Positions 1 through 7,937 of a stretch of DNA of 64,000 bases are shown here, in pieces. Below the pieces are notes generated by a model. The model saw only the letters and a list, made by a program, of their open reading frames with translations, ran no database searches and was not told the origin of the DNA. Source of the stretch: Sphingomonadales bacterium UBA656 (GTDB lineage Bacteria; Pseudomonadota; Alphaproteobacteria; Sphingomonadales; Sphingomonadaceae); assembly GCA_002299895.1 (NCBI GenBank), contig DBOC01000002.1:1-64000 (forward strand). The letters run 5' to 3'. The position numbers were made by a program, and so were the translations under genes. Each line of letters opens with the position of its first letter. The stretch's first letter is position 1.

Positions 1-168
1 AAAATGGCTGAAATTCCCCGCAATGGTAACCCGCACCGCGTGCGCAACCGTTGCGAAACCACCGGGCGTCCTCGCGGCGTGTACCGTAAATTCAAGCTGA
101 ACCGTATCGAACTGCGTAATCTTGCCAATAAGGGCATGATCCCGGGCGTTACGAAGTCGAGCTGGTAA
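1..168 (+). CDS. rpsN: 30S ribosomal protein S14, 3' part only
   Basis: This is the C-terminal part of S14, a protein of the small-subunit head; the gene begins before the window. The frame from base 1 reads MAEIPRNGNPHRVRNRCETT and ends KGMIPGVTKSSW, a classic S14 tail, with TAA at 166-168. Only one Cys is visible and there is no CxxC pair in this part, so it looks like the zinc-free type. It lies 11 bases upstream of rpsH, in the normal spc operon order. The identification is firm; the true start is not visible. Confidence 0.95.
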   Translation, partial: KMAEIPRNGNPHRVRNRCETTGRPRGVYRKFKLNRIELRNLANKGMIPGVTKSSW

Positions 169-179
169 GGATAAGATAG

Positions 180-575
180 ATGGCAATGACCGATCCTTTG
201 GGTGATATGCTCACCCGTATCCGCAACGGCCAGCGGGCGAAGAAAGACTCTGTAGTCTCGCCAGCATCCAGCCTGCGGACCCGCGTTCTCGATGTGTTGC
301 AGCGTGAAGGCTATATTCGTGGTTACAGCGAAGAAGCTTTGGGAGCGCACAAGGGCATTCGCATTGAGCTGAAATATTTTGAAGGCGCGCCTGCAATTCA
401 GCATGTCGCTCGCGTTTCAAAGCCCGGTCGCCGCGTATATTCGGGAAGCCAAGAACTTCCTGTTATCCGCAACGGACTTGGTATCACCATCGTTTCGACG
501 CCAAAGGGCGTTTTGTCGGACGCCGAAGCGCGTGCACAGAATGTTGGCGGCGAAATCCTGGCGGAGGTATTCTAA
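180..575 (+). CDS. rpsH: 30S ribosomal protein S8
   Basis: S8 binds the central domain of 16S rRNA and in many bacteria represses its own spc operon. The 131-residue protein starts MAMTDPLGDMLTRIRNGQ and has the C-terminal family motif around GLGITIVSTPKGVLSD. AAGGA at 167-171 lies 8 bases before the ATG at 180, so this start is preferred over the second ATG at 186. The stop codon overlaps the ATG of rplF (TAATG), which implies translational coupling. Length is normal for the family. Confidence 0.97.
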   Translation: MAMTDPLGDMLTRIRNGQRAKKDSVVSPASSLRTRVLDVLQREGYIRGYSEEALGAHKGIRIELKYFEGAPAIQHVARVSKPGRRVYSGSQELPVIRNGLGITIVSTPKGVLSDAEARAQNVGGEILAEVF

Positions 576-1108
576 TGAGCCGCATTGGTAAGAAACCTGT
601 TCCCATTCCTGCAGGCGTTACCGCCAGCATGGAAGCGGGTACGCTTTCGGTCAAAGGACCGAAGGGCGAACTGAAAATGCCGATGAGCGACCTGATCTCT
701 TATGAGATGCAGGACGATGGTCTCATGGTGAAGCCTGCGAACGGCAGCAAAGCGGCACGCGCTTTTTGGGGCATGCAGCGCACGCTGGTGCAGAATTTGG
801 TTACTGGTGTGACCGAAGGCTTTACTAAGGTGCTTGAAATCACTGGCGTTGGTTATCGTGCCAACACACAGGGTAAGATGTTGAAGCTGCAACTTGGCTA
901 TAGCCATGATGTTGACTTCGCGATCCCTGAGGGCATCGAAATCAAGACGCCTGATAACACTACGGTGGAAATTTCGGGCATCGATAAGCAGAAGGTTGGG
1001 CAGGTTGCTGCCGAAATCCGTCGCTGGAGGAAGCCAGAGCCTTATAAGGGCAAGGGCATCAAGTACCGCGGCGAATATATCTTCCGCAAGGAAGGGAAGA
1101 AGAAATAA
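575..1108 (+). CDS. rplF: 50S ribosomal protein L6
   Basis: L6 sits near the factor-binding site of the large subunit. The 177-residue protein starts MSRIGKKPVPIPAGV and ends in the family signature RRWRKPEPYKGKGIKYRGEY followed by a basic tail. It overlaps both neighbours by single-base TAATG junctions (575 and 1108), as expected for coupled translation in the spc operon. Nothing unusual is seen. Confidence 0.97.
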   Translation: MSRIGKKPVPIPAGVTASMEAGTLSVKGPKGELKMPMSDLISYEMQDDGLMVKPANGSKAARAFWGMQRTLVQNLVTGVTEGFTKVLEITGVGYRANTQGKMLKLQLGYSHDVDFAIPEGIEIKTPDNTTVEISGIDKQKVGQVAAEIRRWRKPEPYKGKGIKYRGEYIFRKEGKKK

Positions 1109-1461
1109 TGGCAAAATTGTCTCTCTTTGCACGTCGCCGTCAGCGCGTTCGCTCCAAGTTGCGGGCGCAGGTTGCTGGACGTCCCCGTCTTTCCGTGCAC
1201 CGCACTGGCCGTCATATCTACGCGCAAGTCATTGACGATTCGAAGGGTGCGACGCTTGCGTCTGCCTCAACGCTCGACAAGGACGTGAAGGCGAAGAACG
1301 GTTCGACAACCGAAGCTGCTGCCGATGTTGGTAAGCGGGTTGCCGCAGCCGCCAAGAAGGCTGGTATTTCCAGCGTGGTATTTGATCGTGGTGGCTTCCT
1401 GTTCCACGGTCGCGTCAAAGCGCTTGCTGATGCAGCGCGCGAAGGCGGATTGGAGTTTTAA
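1108..1461 (+). CDS. rplR: 50S ribosomal protein L18
   Basis: L18 helps bring 5S rRNA into the central protuberance. The 117-residue protein begins with a basic segment (MAKLSLFARRRQRVRSKLRA), followed by RPRLSVHRTGRHIYAQVIDD, and ends RVKALADAAREGGLEF, all typical of the family. It shares a TAATG junction with both rplF and rpsE. Length is standard. Confidence 0.97.
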   Translation: MAKLSLFARRRQRVRSKLRAQVAGRPRLSVHRTGRHIYAQVIDDSKGATLASASTLDKDVKAKNGSTTEAAADVGKRVAAAAKKAGISSVVFDRGGFLFHGRVKALADAAREGGLEF

Positions 1462-2156
1462 TGATGGCTGAACACACTGAAAGCACTGCACCTGTGACTG
1501 ACGGCGCAGCCCCTGAAGCAGCCGAAGGCCAACGTCGCGGACGCGGCGGTCGTGGTGGCGGCGACAATCGCGGAAGCGGCGGTGGCCGTGGTCGTGGCAA
1601 TGATCGTCGTCCTGCACAGGAAGAAGATGATGGCACGATCGAAAAGCTGGTTCACATCAACCGCGTTTCGAAAACTGTTAAGGGCGGTAAGCGCTTTGGT
1701 TTTGCTGCACTGGTCGTTGTTGGTGATGGCCAAGGCCGCGTAGGTTTTGGACATGGCAAGGCGCGCGAAGTGCCAGAAGCCATCAACAAGGCAACTGCAG
1801 CTGCGAAAAAATCGATGATCCGCGTGGCATTGAAAGATGGCCGTACGCTGCATCACGACGGCAAAGGCCATTTCGGCGCTGGCAAGGTTACATTGCGTTC
1901 GGCACCTGCGGGTACCGGCATCATCGCAGGTGGCCCAATGCGCGCCGTCTTTGAAAGCCTTGGCGTTGCGGACGTTGTGACCAAGTCGGTTGGCACGTCG
2001 AACCCATATAACATGATCCGTGCTACTTTTGCGGCCTTGTCTGAACAGACAAGCCCCAAGTCGGTGGCGCAGCGTCGCGGTAAGAAAATCGCCGACCTTC
2101 TTGGTCGCGGTGGCAGCAAAACTGCTGAAGCCGACGCAGAAGCTATTGCGGAGTAA
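1461..2156 (+). CDS. rpsE: 30S ribosomal protein S5 with Gly/Arg-rich N-terminal extension
   Basis: S5 takes part in decoding fidelity and mRNA unwinding at the entry tunnel. The conserved S5 fold begins near residue 58 (TIEKLVHINRVSKTVKGG) and contains GRVGFGHGKAREVPEAI. Before it lies an acidic stretch and then a low-complexity RG/RGG-rich segment at about residues 24-50; there is also an acidic tail (AEADAEAIAE). At 231 residues it is much longer than the roughly 167-residue E. coli protein. Extended S5 proteins are, as I recall, common in sphingomonads. The start overlaps the rplR stop; a second ATG lies 3 bases on. Confidence 0.96.
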   Translation: MMAEHTESTAPVTDGAAPEAAEGQRRGRGGRGGGDNRGSGGGRGRGNDRRPAQEEDDGTIEKLVHINRVSKTVKGGKRFGFAALVVVGDGQGRVGFGHGKAREVPEAINKATAAAKKSMIRVALKDGRTLHHDGKGHFGAGKVTLRSAPAGTGIIAGGPMRAVFESLGVADVVTKSVGTSNPYNMIRATFAALSEQTSPKSVAQRRGKKIADLLGRGGSKTAEADAEAIAE

Positions 2157-2161
2157 TCGAT

Positions 2162-2338
2162 ATGGCGAAGATTAAGATTAAACAGACCGGTTCGCCGATC
2201 CGCCGTCCCGCTTCGCAGCGCGCCACTTTGAAAGGCCTTGGCCTCGACAAGATGAACCGCGTTGTCGAAATCGAAGACACTGCCGAAGTGCGCGGAATGA
2301 TCCGCACAGTTCGTCACATGGTCCAAATCCAGGACTAA
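2162..2338 (+). CDS. rpmD: 50S ribosomal protein L30
   Basis: This short 58-residue protein starts MAKIKIKQTGSPIRRPASQR and ends VRHMVQIQD. It has the single ferredoxin-like L30 unit, including the TLKGLGLDKMNRVVE segment. The ATG lies 3 bases after the rpsE stop; a GGAG in the last rpsE codons (near 2150) can serve as ribosome-binding site. It sits between rpsE and rplO, the expected place in the spc operon. Confidence 0.96.
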   Translation: MAKIKIKQTGSPIRRPASQRATLKGLGLDKMNRVVEIEDTAEVRGMIRTVRHMVQIQD

Positions 2339-2377
2339 TCACCTTAGCGCGAATTAAAGCGAAAGCGAGTGCACGAC

Positions 2378-2914
2378 ATGAAATTGAATGACATTAAAGA
2401 CAATGAAGGCGCACGCCATCGCCGCATGCGCGTTGGCCGTGGTATCGGCTCCGGCAAGGGCAAGACCTCTGGCCGTGGCCAAAAAGGCCAAACCAGCCGT
2501 TCGGGTGTTTCGATCAACGGATTTGAAGGCGGCCAGATGCCACTTCACATGCGCATTCCAAAGCGCGGCTTTAACAATATCTTCGCCAAGGACCATGCTG
2601 AAGTAAATCTTGGTATGATTCAGAAGTTCATCGACGCCAAGAAAATCGATATCAAGGCTGTTGTTGATCATGCTGCTTTGAAGGCTGCAGGCCTCGCACG
2701 CGGCGGCAAGGATGGCGTTCGTCTGCTCGCAAAGGGTCAATTGACCGCGAAAGTAAACTTCTCGGTAGCAGGCGCTTCAAAGGCAGCGATTGAGGCTGTT
2801 GAAAAGGCCGGTGGCAAGGTGGAAGTTTTGACCAAAGCTTCGGCTTCGGAAAAGGCGGCTGCCAAGAAATCTTCCGCCAAGAACGCCGCTAAAGAAGCTG
2901 CGGCTAAGAAATAA
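2378..2914 (+). CDS. rplO: 50S ribosomal protein L15
   Basis: L15 is a late-assembly protein of the large subunit. The ATG at 2378 gives the family N-terminus MKLNDIKDNEGARHRRMRVG followed by the glycine-rich GRGIGSGKGKTSGRGQKGQ; a GTG at 2369 would add only three residues and is less likely. The protein has 178 residues and ends in a low-complexity Ala/Lys/Ser tail from about residue 150, which resembles a histone H1-like tail and is longer than the usual L15 end. It is the last of the tightly packed spc genes; 172 bases separate it from secY. Confidence 0.95.
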   Translation: MKLNDIKDNEGARHRRMRVGRGIGSGKGKTSGRGQKGQTSRSGVSINGFEGGQMPLHMRIPKRGFNNIFAKDHAEVNLGMIQKFIDAKKIDIKAVVDHAALKAAGLARGGKDGVRLLAKGQLTAKVNFSVAGASKAAIEAVEKAGGKVEVLTKASASEKAAAKKSSAKNAAKEAAAKK

Positions 2915-2977
2915 GACTGAGGCGACGACTTCGCTCTTGTCATGCCAGCCCCGCTTCCCGATATGGGCTGGCGGGGT

Positions 2978-3008
2978 TTGACATTTCTGGGGGTCGTTCG
3001 GATATAGT
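2978..3008 (+). promoter_or_regulatory. Candidate promoter for secY-adk
   Basis: A perfect TTGACA lies at 2978-2983 and TATAGT at 3003-3008. The spacing is 19 bases, or 17 if GATATA at 3001-3006 is taken as the -10. It sits in the 172-base gap between rplO and secY, about 80 bases before the secY start, just after an inverted repeat (CCAGCCC/GGGCTGG). Inference only: spc operons usually read through to secY. Confidence 0.45.
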
Positions 3009-3086
3009 CAGGCGTAATTTTTGGGACTAAGCCGATGCGCATGCAAATTGTGATCGGCGTTAATCCGGAACCAAGGAACGAATATC

Positions 3087-4463
3087 ATGGCATCTAGGGC
3101 CGACCAAATGGCCTCGAACCTCAATTTATCGAAGTTCGGGCAGGCAACAGAGCTTAAGAACCGCATTTGGTTTACCATAGGCGCGCTCATCATATTTCGT
3201 TTGTTAAGCTTCGTGCCATTGCCGGGCGTCGACCCTGTCGCGCAGGCCGCTTTATATGCGAATAATGCTGCTGGCGGCGTTCTCGACATTTTCAACACCT
3301 TCTCGGGCGGCAGCCTTGAGCGTATGAGCCTCATCGCGCTGGGCGTTATGCCCTATATCACCGCTTCGATTGTGGTGCAGCTTGCGGCATCCTTGTCGCC
3401 CACGCTTGCCGCGATCAAGAAAGAGGGCGAGAGCGGGCGCAAGAAGCTGAACCAATATACGCGTTATGGTACCGTGTTCCTGACCGCGGTGCAGGGCTAT
3501 TTCCTTGCTGCCGGTCTTGAAAGCCTTGCTGCGGCTAATGGCATTGGCGCTGTGGTCGAACCGGGCCTGATGTTCCGTATCGTCGCAACCATCAGCCTTA
3601 TTGGCGGCACCATGTTCCTGATGTGGCTGGGTGAGCAAATCACGTCGCGGGGCATTGGTAACGGTATTTCGTTGATCATCATGGCAGGTATCGTCGCCCA
3701 AATGCCGCGTTTGTTCGCGCAATTGCTAGAAGGCGGTCGCACGGGATCGATCAGCGGGTTTGTCATTATAGGCTTCATCGCGATGTTCGTCAGCCTCACT
3801 CTGCTGATCTGCTTTATGGAGCGTGGACAGCGCCGGGTGCTTATTCAATATCCTAAGCGCGCAACGCAGCGCGGAATGATGCAGGCGGACCGCAGCCACC
3901 TTCCTTTGAAAATCAATACCGCTGGGGTTATTCCGCCAATCTTCGCTTCATCGTTGCTGTTGTTGCCGATCACGATCACGCAATTGGGCGGCAACAAGGT
4001 AGCGGGTGAAAGCGCCATTGGTGACTTTGTGATATCGCTGAACCAATATCTTGCCCACGGCCAGCCAGTATATTTGGCGCTCTACGGCCTGGGTATTGTC
4101 TTCTTCTGCTTTTTCTACACCGCAGTGGTGTTCAATCCGGAAGAGACATCGGAGAACCTGAAAAAGGCCGGTGGTTTCATTCCCGGCATTCGTCCTGGTA
4201 AAAACACAGAATCTTATCTGGATTATGTGCTCACGCGTATCACGGTGCTTGGCGCAGCCTATCTAACATTGGTGTGTTTGCTGCCGGATTATATGATGGC
4301 ACAGACAGGGCAGCAGCAATTCTTTGCTATTGGCGGAACTAGCCTGCTTATTCTGGTGAATGTCACCATCGACACGATTTCGCAGATCCAAAGCCATTTG
4401 CTCGCGCACCAATATGGTGACCTGCTGAAAAAGGCGAAGCTGAAGGGTGGGCGCACCCGCTAA
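3087..4463 (+). CDS. secY: Preprotein translocase subunit SecY
   Basis: SecY is the membrane channel of the Sec translocon and works with SecE, SecG and SecA. The 458-residue protein has many hydrophobic segments spread over its length, plug-region residues near FSGGSLERMSLIALGVMPYI, and the conserved cytosolic loop GQRRVLIQYPKR. The ATG at 3087 gives MASRADQMASNLNLSKFGQA, matching family N-termini. It is followed 36 bases later by adk, the common bacterial order. Confidence 0.97.
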   Translation: MASRADQMASNLNLSKFGQATELKNRIWFTIGALIIFRLLSFVPLPGVDPVAQAALYANNAAGGVLDIFNTFSGGSLERMSLIALGVMPYITASIVVQLAASLSPTLAAIKKEGESGRKKLNQYTRYGTVFLTAVQGYFLAAGLESLAAANGIGAVVEPGLMFRIVATISLIGGTMFLMWLGEQITSRGIGNGISLIIMAGIVAQMPRLFAQLLEGGRTGSISGFVIIGFIAMFVSLTLLICFMERGQRRVLIQYPKRATQRGMMQADRSHLPLKINTAGVIPPIFASSLLLLPITITQLGGNKVAGESAIGDFVISLNQYLAHGQPVYLALYGLGIVFFCFFYTAVVFNPEETSENLKKAGGFIPGIRPGKNTESYLDYVLTRITVLGAAYLTLVCLLPDYMMAQTGQQQFFAIGGTSLLILVNVTIDTISQIQSHLLAHQYGDLLKKAKLKGGRTR

Positions 4464-4499
4464 ACGGTGCGACATCGAAACGAATCGGGGACACGTTTC

Positions 4500-5144
4500 A
4501 TGAATATCATCCTTTTAGGCCCTCCGGGCGCTGGCAAGGGCACACAGGCTGCCTTTCTTGTCGAGAAATATGGCATGGTCCAATTGTCGACGGGTGACAT
4601 CCTGCGTGCGGCAGTCAAGGCCGGTTCGGATGTTGGCAAAATGGCGGATGACATCATGAAGGCCGGGAAATTGTTTCCTGACGAGTTGATGGCGGAAATT
4701 CTTGGCGAACATATGGACGCCATTCCTGCCGACAAGGGCCTCATTTTCGATGGATACCCCCGCACAGCCCCGCAAGTCGCGTTGTTGGATGGGTTGCTTT
4801 CCGCGCGTAACCGAACCTTGGACCATGTCATTGAGCTGGTTGTCGATGAAGACGCCTTAGTCGCGCGCGTGGTTGGCCGCTATACCTGCGCGAATTGTGG
4901 CGACGGCTATCATGATGTTTTCAAGCAACCTGCCGTAGCGGGCACCTGCGACAAATGCGGTGCGCATGAATTCAAACGCCGTCCAGATGACAATGAGGAA
5001 ACAGTGCGCACTCGGATGGCGGAATATCGCGCAAAGACCGAACCCATTTTACCTCTGTACGACGCACGCGGCCTAGTCAGCCGCGTTGATGGCATGGCGT
5101 CAATTGAGGATGTGACCGATACCATTGCCGCTATTGTTGGCTAA
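4500..5144 (+). CDS. adk: Adenylate kinase, zinc-LID type
   Basis: This enzyme interconverts ATP + AMP and 2 ADP. The ATG at 4500 gives MNIILLGPPGAGKGTQAAFL, with the P-loop GPPGAGKGT at residues 7-15; an upstream GTG at 4467 would add 11 unconserved residues. The long-form LID (about residues 122-160) carries two Cys pairs, CANC and CDKC, as in zinc-binding adenylate kinases. The later segment RRPDDNEETVRTRMAEY and the overall 214 residues are typical. Located just after secY. Confidence 0.97.
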   Translation: MNIILLGPPGAGKGTQAAFLVEKYGMVQLSTGDILRAAVKAGSDVGKMADDIMKAGKLFPDELMAEILGEHMDAIPADKGLIFDGYPRTAPQVALLDGLLSARNRTLDHVIELVVDEDALVARVVGRYTCANCGDGYHDVFKQPAVAGTCDKCGAHEFKRRPDDNEETVRTRMAEYRAKTEPILPLYDARGLVSRVDGMASIEDVTDTIAAIVG

Positions 5145-5257
5145 TCGCGTGCCAAATTAGGGGCCTTGGGCATGCGCGCGGGGTTGGTTGGCATGGATAG
5201 TTCAGTCCAAAATGACGACCACTTTTATTTCCGCAGGATCGGGAGTAAGTCTTTCAC

Positions 5258-5956
5258 ATGAAAAACGCTCTCGTTCCAGCCGTGCTTCTTGCGGCAATAT
5301 CCTCTCCTGCCTTCGCTGAGGTCAAAGCTGCGTCGGATACGGGCTTCAACTCGGTTCATATTGCCACCGTTAACGCGACGCCTGAGGACATCTGGAAACG
5401 GCTGCTGACACCGAAGGATTATTGGAACAAGGCGCATAGTTGGTCTGGCTCAAGCGCAGGGTTTTATATCGATGCACAGGCCAATGGTTGCTTCTGCGAG
5501 CTGTTTCAGGAGGCTGATGCAAATGGCAAGCTGAAGACCGTCGGTAGCGTTGAGCATATGCGGGTTATATTCGCGGAGCCCGGCAAAGTATTGCGTATGC
5601 AAGGCGCGCTCGGTCCGCTCCAGTCGGAGGCTGTGATTGGAACACTGACCGTGGCCATGGAGCCTGATAAGGACAGCGTGGGTACGCGGGTCAGTTTCTC
5701 TTATGTGGTGGGTGGTTACATGCGCTACAAAGTATCAGAAATCGCACCCGCGGTAGATAAGGTGTTGGGTGAGCAGTTTAAAAACATGCTGTTGCCCTTT
5801 GATCCAGTAACGACAGAAGCCCCCAAAGTGGACAGTTTCAAGCTGGATATTGAAACGATTGAAGAAGCAGTCACCGACGAAGCGTCCGATGTGCGTACTG
5901 CGAAGCCCGATGAAGCAGATGCCGCCAATACGACGCCACAAGCGGAGTCAAATTAG
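5258..5956 (+). CDS. Exported SRPBCC (START/Bet v 1-like) family protein
   Basis: The 232-residue product begins with a signal peptide (MKNALVPAVLLAAISSPAFA, cleavage likely after AFA). The body resembles the SRPBCC hydrophobic-cavity fold: HIATVNATPEDIWKRLLTP and WGSVEH-like strands, with KVLRMQGALGPLQ and a late helix KVLGEQFKNML. The last 50 residues are a disordered acidic tail rich in Asp, Glu, Ala and Thr. Function and ligand are unknown. Its TAG stop directly abuts the TTG start of the next gene in the same frame. It lies inside the ribosomal protein cluster but is not a ribosomal protein. Family call is moderate. Confidence 0.7.
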   Translation: MKNALVPAVLLAAISSPAFAEVKAASDTGFNSVHIATVNATPEDIWKRLLTPKDYWNKAHSWSGSSAGFYIDAQANGCFCELFQEADANGKLKTVGSVEHMRVIFAEPGKVLRMQGALGPLQSEAVIGTLTVAMEPDKDSVGTRVSFSYVVGGYMRYKVSEIAPAVDKVLGEQFKNMLLPFDPVTTEAPKVDSFKLDIETIEEAVTDEASDVRTAKPDEADAANTTPQAESN

Positions 5957-6433
5957 TTGCCGGCGGGAGGGCGCAGCACCAAATCCAGCAGCAAGATCGA
6001 AATAGGCTGGTGTGAGATGGTCGATGTGCCAAGCCTTGGCCTGTCACAGGTGCATGCCAAAATGGACACAGGTGCAGCGACATCCTCTATTCACGCAACC
6101 CGGATCAAGCCCATTTCGCGCGATGGAAAACCTTATGTCGAATTCTGGTTCCGGTTAAATGCAGGCGAAAAGCCCAAGCGGTATGAAGCGCCTATTGTTG
6201 ACCGCCGCATGGTGCGGTCATCCAATGGTGAACGGCAAGATCGTTATGTCATCTCGGCGCAATTTTGCTTTGGTAAGCTATGCTGGAACGGGCAGCTCAC
6301 CTTGGCGAACCGGCGATCAATGGCCTTTCCCTTGCTCATTGGTCGGCGCGCGTTAAGGCGCGGCTTTCTCGTGAACAGCGGGCGGCGGTGGGTGTTGGGA
6401 AAGCCTGCCAATCAAGGAAGCATAGACATATGA
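5957..6433 (+). CDS. RimB-like retropepsin-type protease (COG4067, 'ATP-dependent zinc protease' family)
   Basis: The protein has 158 residues. The core motif KMDTGAATSSIHATRI (about residues 35-50) is the D-T-G-A of retropepsin-like aspartic proteases, and FPLLIGRRALRRGFLVN is the second conserved block of COG4067. Family members are usually named ATP-dependent zinc proteases, but no zinc motif is visible. A TTG at 5957 is the most upstream possible start; GGAG at 5944-5947 lies 9 bases before it, and an ATG at 6017 would cut into the conserved IEIGWCEMVDVPSLGL region. It overlaps rimK by ATGA, so the two are probably translated together. In Pseudomonas, RimB acts with RimK. Confidence 0.8.
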   Translation: MPAGGRSTKSSSKIEIGWCEMVDVPSLGLSQVHAKMDTGAATSSIHATRIKPISRDGKPYVEFWFRLNAGEKPKRYEAPIVDRRMVRSSNGERQDRYVISAQFCFGKLCWNGQLTLANRRSMAFPLLIGRRALRRGFLVNSGRRWVLGKPANQGSIDI

Positions 6434-7335
6434 AAATCGCGATGCTGGCAAGAAATGCCAACTTGTATTCCCACCAACGTCTTGTTGAGGCGGCACAAGC
6501 GCGCGGCCATGAGATCGATATATTGAACACCTTGCGCGTGACGATGAACATTACATCGCATCGTCCTGAAGCATATTATCAGGGCGCAAAACTTGGCAAA
6601 TATGACGCGGTAATTCCGCGTATTGGTGCGTCCATTACCTTTTACGGCCTCGCGGTTTTGCGCCAGTTTGAAATGATGAACGTGTGGTCGCTGAATGAAA
6701 GTGTGGCCATTGGCCGTTCGCGCGACAAACTGCGGTCATTGCAGATTTTGGCGCGTAAGGGGCTTGGTCTTCCCGTTACCGCCTTTGCCCATGACCCGCG
6801 CCAGACCGACGAGGTGATCCAGATGGTGGGTGGTGCACCTGTCGTCATCAAACTGCTCGAGGGCACGCAAGGCATAGGGGTGGTATTGGGAGAGACTGAG
6901 AAATCTGCGCGTTCGGTTATCGAGGCGTTTCGTGGTGCGAACGTTAACATCCTTGTGCAGGAGTTTATCAAAGAGGCCAATGCAACCGATATCCGTTGCT
7001 TTGTAATCGGGAACAAGGTTGTTGCTTCCATGCAGCGTCAGGGCGCAGAGGGCGATTTTCGTTCTAACTTGCATCGCGGCGGTACGGCGTCATCTATCAA
7101 GATTACGCCTGAGGAGCGGTCGACGGCAGTCCGCGCCGCTCGGGCAATGGGGTTAAATGTTGCTGGCGTTGACATGCTGCGGTCCAATCATGGTCCGGTG
7201 ATTATGGAAGTAAACAGCTCGCCGGGGCTCGAGGGTATTGAAAAAGCGAGCGGCAAGGATATCGCCAGCAAGATCATCGCGTTCATCGAAGAAAATGCCA
7301 GCCATGGCAAAACTAAGACCAAAGGCAAGGGATAG
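6430..7335 (+). CDS. rimK: RimK, ribosomal protein S6--L-glutamate ligase
   Basis: RimK is an ATP-grasp ligase that adds glutamates to the C-terminus of ribosomal protein S6. The 301-residue protein starts MKIAMLARNANLYSHQRLVE at 6430. ATP-grasp elements are visible: GGAPVVIKLLEGTQGIGVVL (lysine and glycine loop), VQEFIKEANATDIRCFVIG, and the metal-binding end VIMEVNSSPGLEGIE. The start lies in an ATGA overlap with the RimB-like gene. A Lys/Gly tail ends the protein. The position between adk and rpsM ties S6 modification to ribosomal protein expression. Confidence 0.93.
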   Translation: MKIAMLARNANLYSHQRLVEAAQARGHEIDILNTLRVTMNITSHRPEAYYQGAKLGKYDAVIPRIGASITFYGLAVLRQFEMMNVWSLNESVAIGRSRDKLRSLQILARKGLGLPVTAFAHDPRQTDEVIQMVGGAPVVIKLLEGTQGIGVVLGETEKSARSVIEAFRGANVNILVQEFIKEANATDIRCFVIGNKVVASMQRQGAEGDFRSNLHRGGTASSIKITPEERSTAVRAARAMGLNVAGVDMLRSNHGPVIMEVNSSPGLEGIEKASGKDIASKIIAFIEENASHGKTKTKGKG

Positions 7336-7511
7336 CGCGCCTCTGGCCTTGACAGTTGACGCGACTCACCGTAAGGCGCCTCCAATTCCGAACATCTGGT
7401 GCAGCCAGCAGCGCGTTTATGCGTCCGCTGGTTTTGTGCGTTTCGGGATATCATCAGCGTTGAGATAGGGTTTGTCCTCTCGAGGGCACCTGTGGAGCAG
7501 GAGTAAATAAA

Positions 7512-7880
7512 TTGGCACGTATTGCCGGAGTTAACATTCCAACCAACAAGCGCGTGATCATTGCGCTTACCTACATTCACGGTATCGGCCGCACTAAAGC
7601 CGTCGAAATCGCGACTAAGTTGGGAATTGATCATAGCCGTCGTGTGCAGGACCTTTCGGATGCCGAAGTTCTGCAAATCCGCGAAACCATCGATGCGGGC
7701 TACACTGTAGAGGGCGATCTTCGCCGTAACACATCGATGAACATCAAGCGTTTGATGGATCTCGCCTGCTACCGTGGCCTTCGCCATCGTAAGGGCCTTC
7801 CCGTCCGTGGTCAGCGCACGCATACCAATGCGCGCACCCGTAAGGGCAAGGCAAAGGCAATCGCGGGCAAGAAGAAGTAA
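7512..7880 (+). CDS. rpsM: 30S ribosomal protein S13, TTG start
   Basis: S13 lies in the small-subunit head and contacts tRNA and the large subunit. The 122-residue protein starts at TTG (read as MARIAGVNIPTNKRVIIALT) and ends RKGKAKAIAGKKK, with the conserved RGLRHRKGLPVRGQRTHTNA. No ATG can give the conserved N-terminus; AGGAG near 7498-7502 lies about 9 bases upstream and supports TTG. The 176 bases before it contain no other gene; they hold a TTGACA at 7349 without a convincing -10. First gene of the alpha operon. Confidence 0.97.
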   Translation: MARIAGVNIPTNKRVIIALTYIHGIGRTKAVEIATKLGIDHSRRVQDLSDAEVLQIRETIDAGYTVEGDLRRNTSMNIKRLMDLACYRGLRHRKGLPVRGQRTHTNARTRKGKAKAIAGKKK

Positions 7881-7937
7881 TTACTGGCCTTGGCCTGATT
7901 ATTTTTTCTTCGCATTTTCGAATAGGATACACTTTAT

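Noticed and set aside
7349..7377. TTGACA before rpsM as promoter
   Set aside because: No acceptable -10 lies at 16-19 bases (TAAGGC at 17 bases). The alpha operon may be read from upstream, so no promoter was called.
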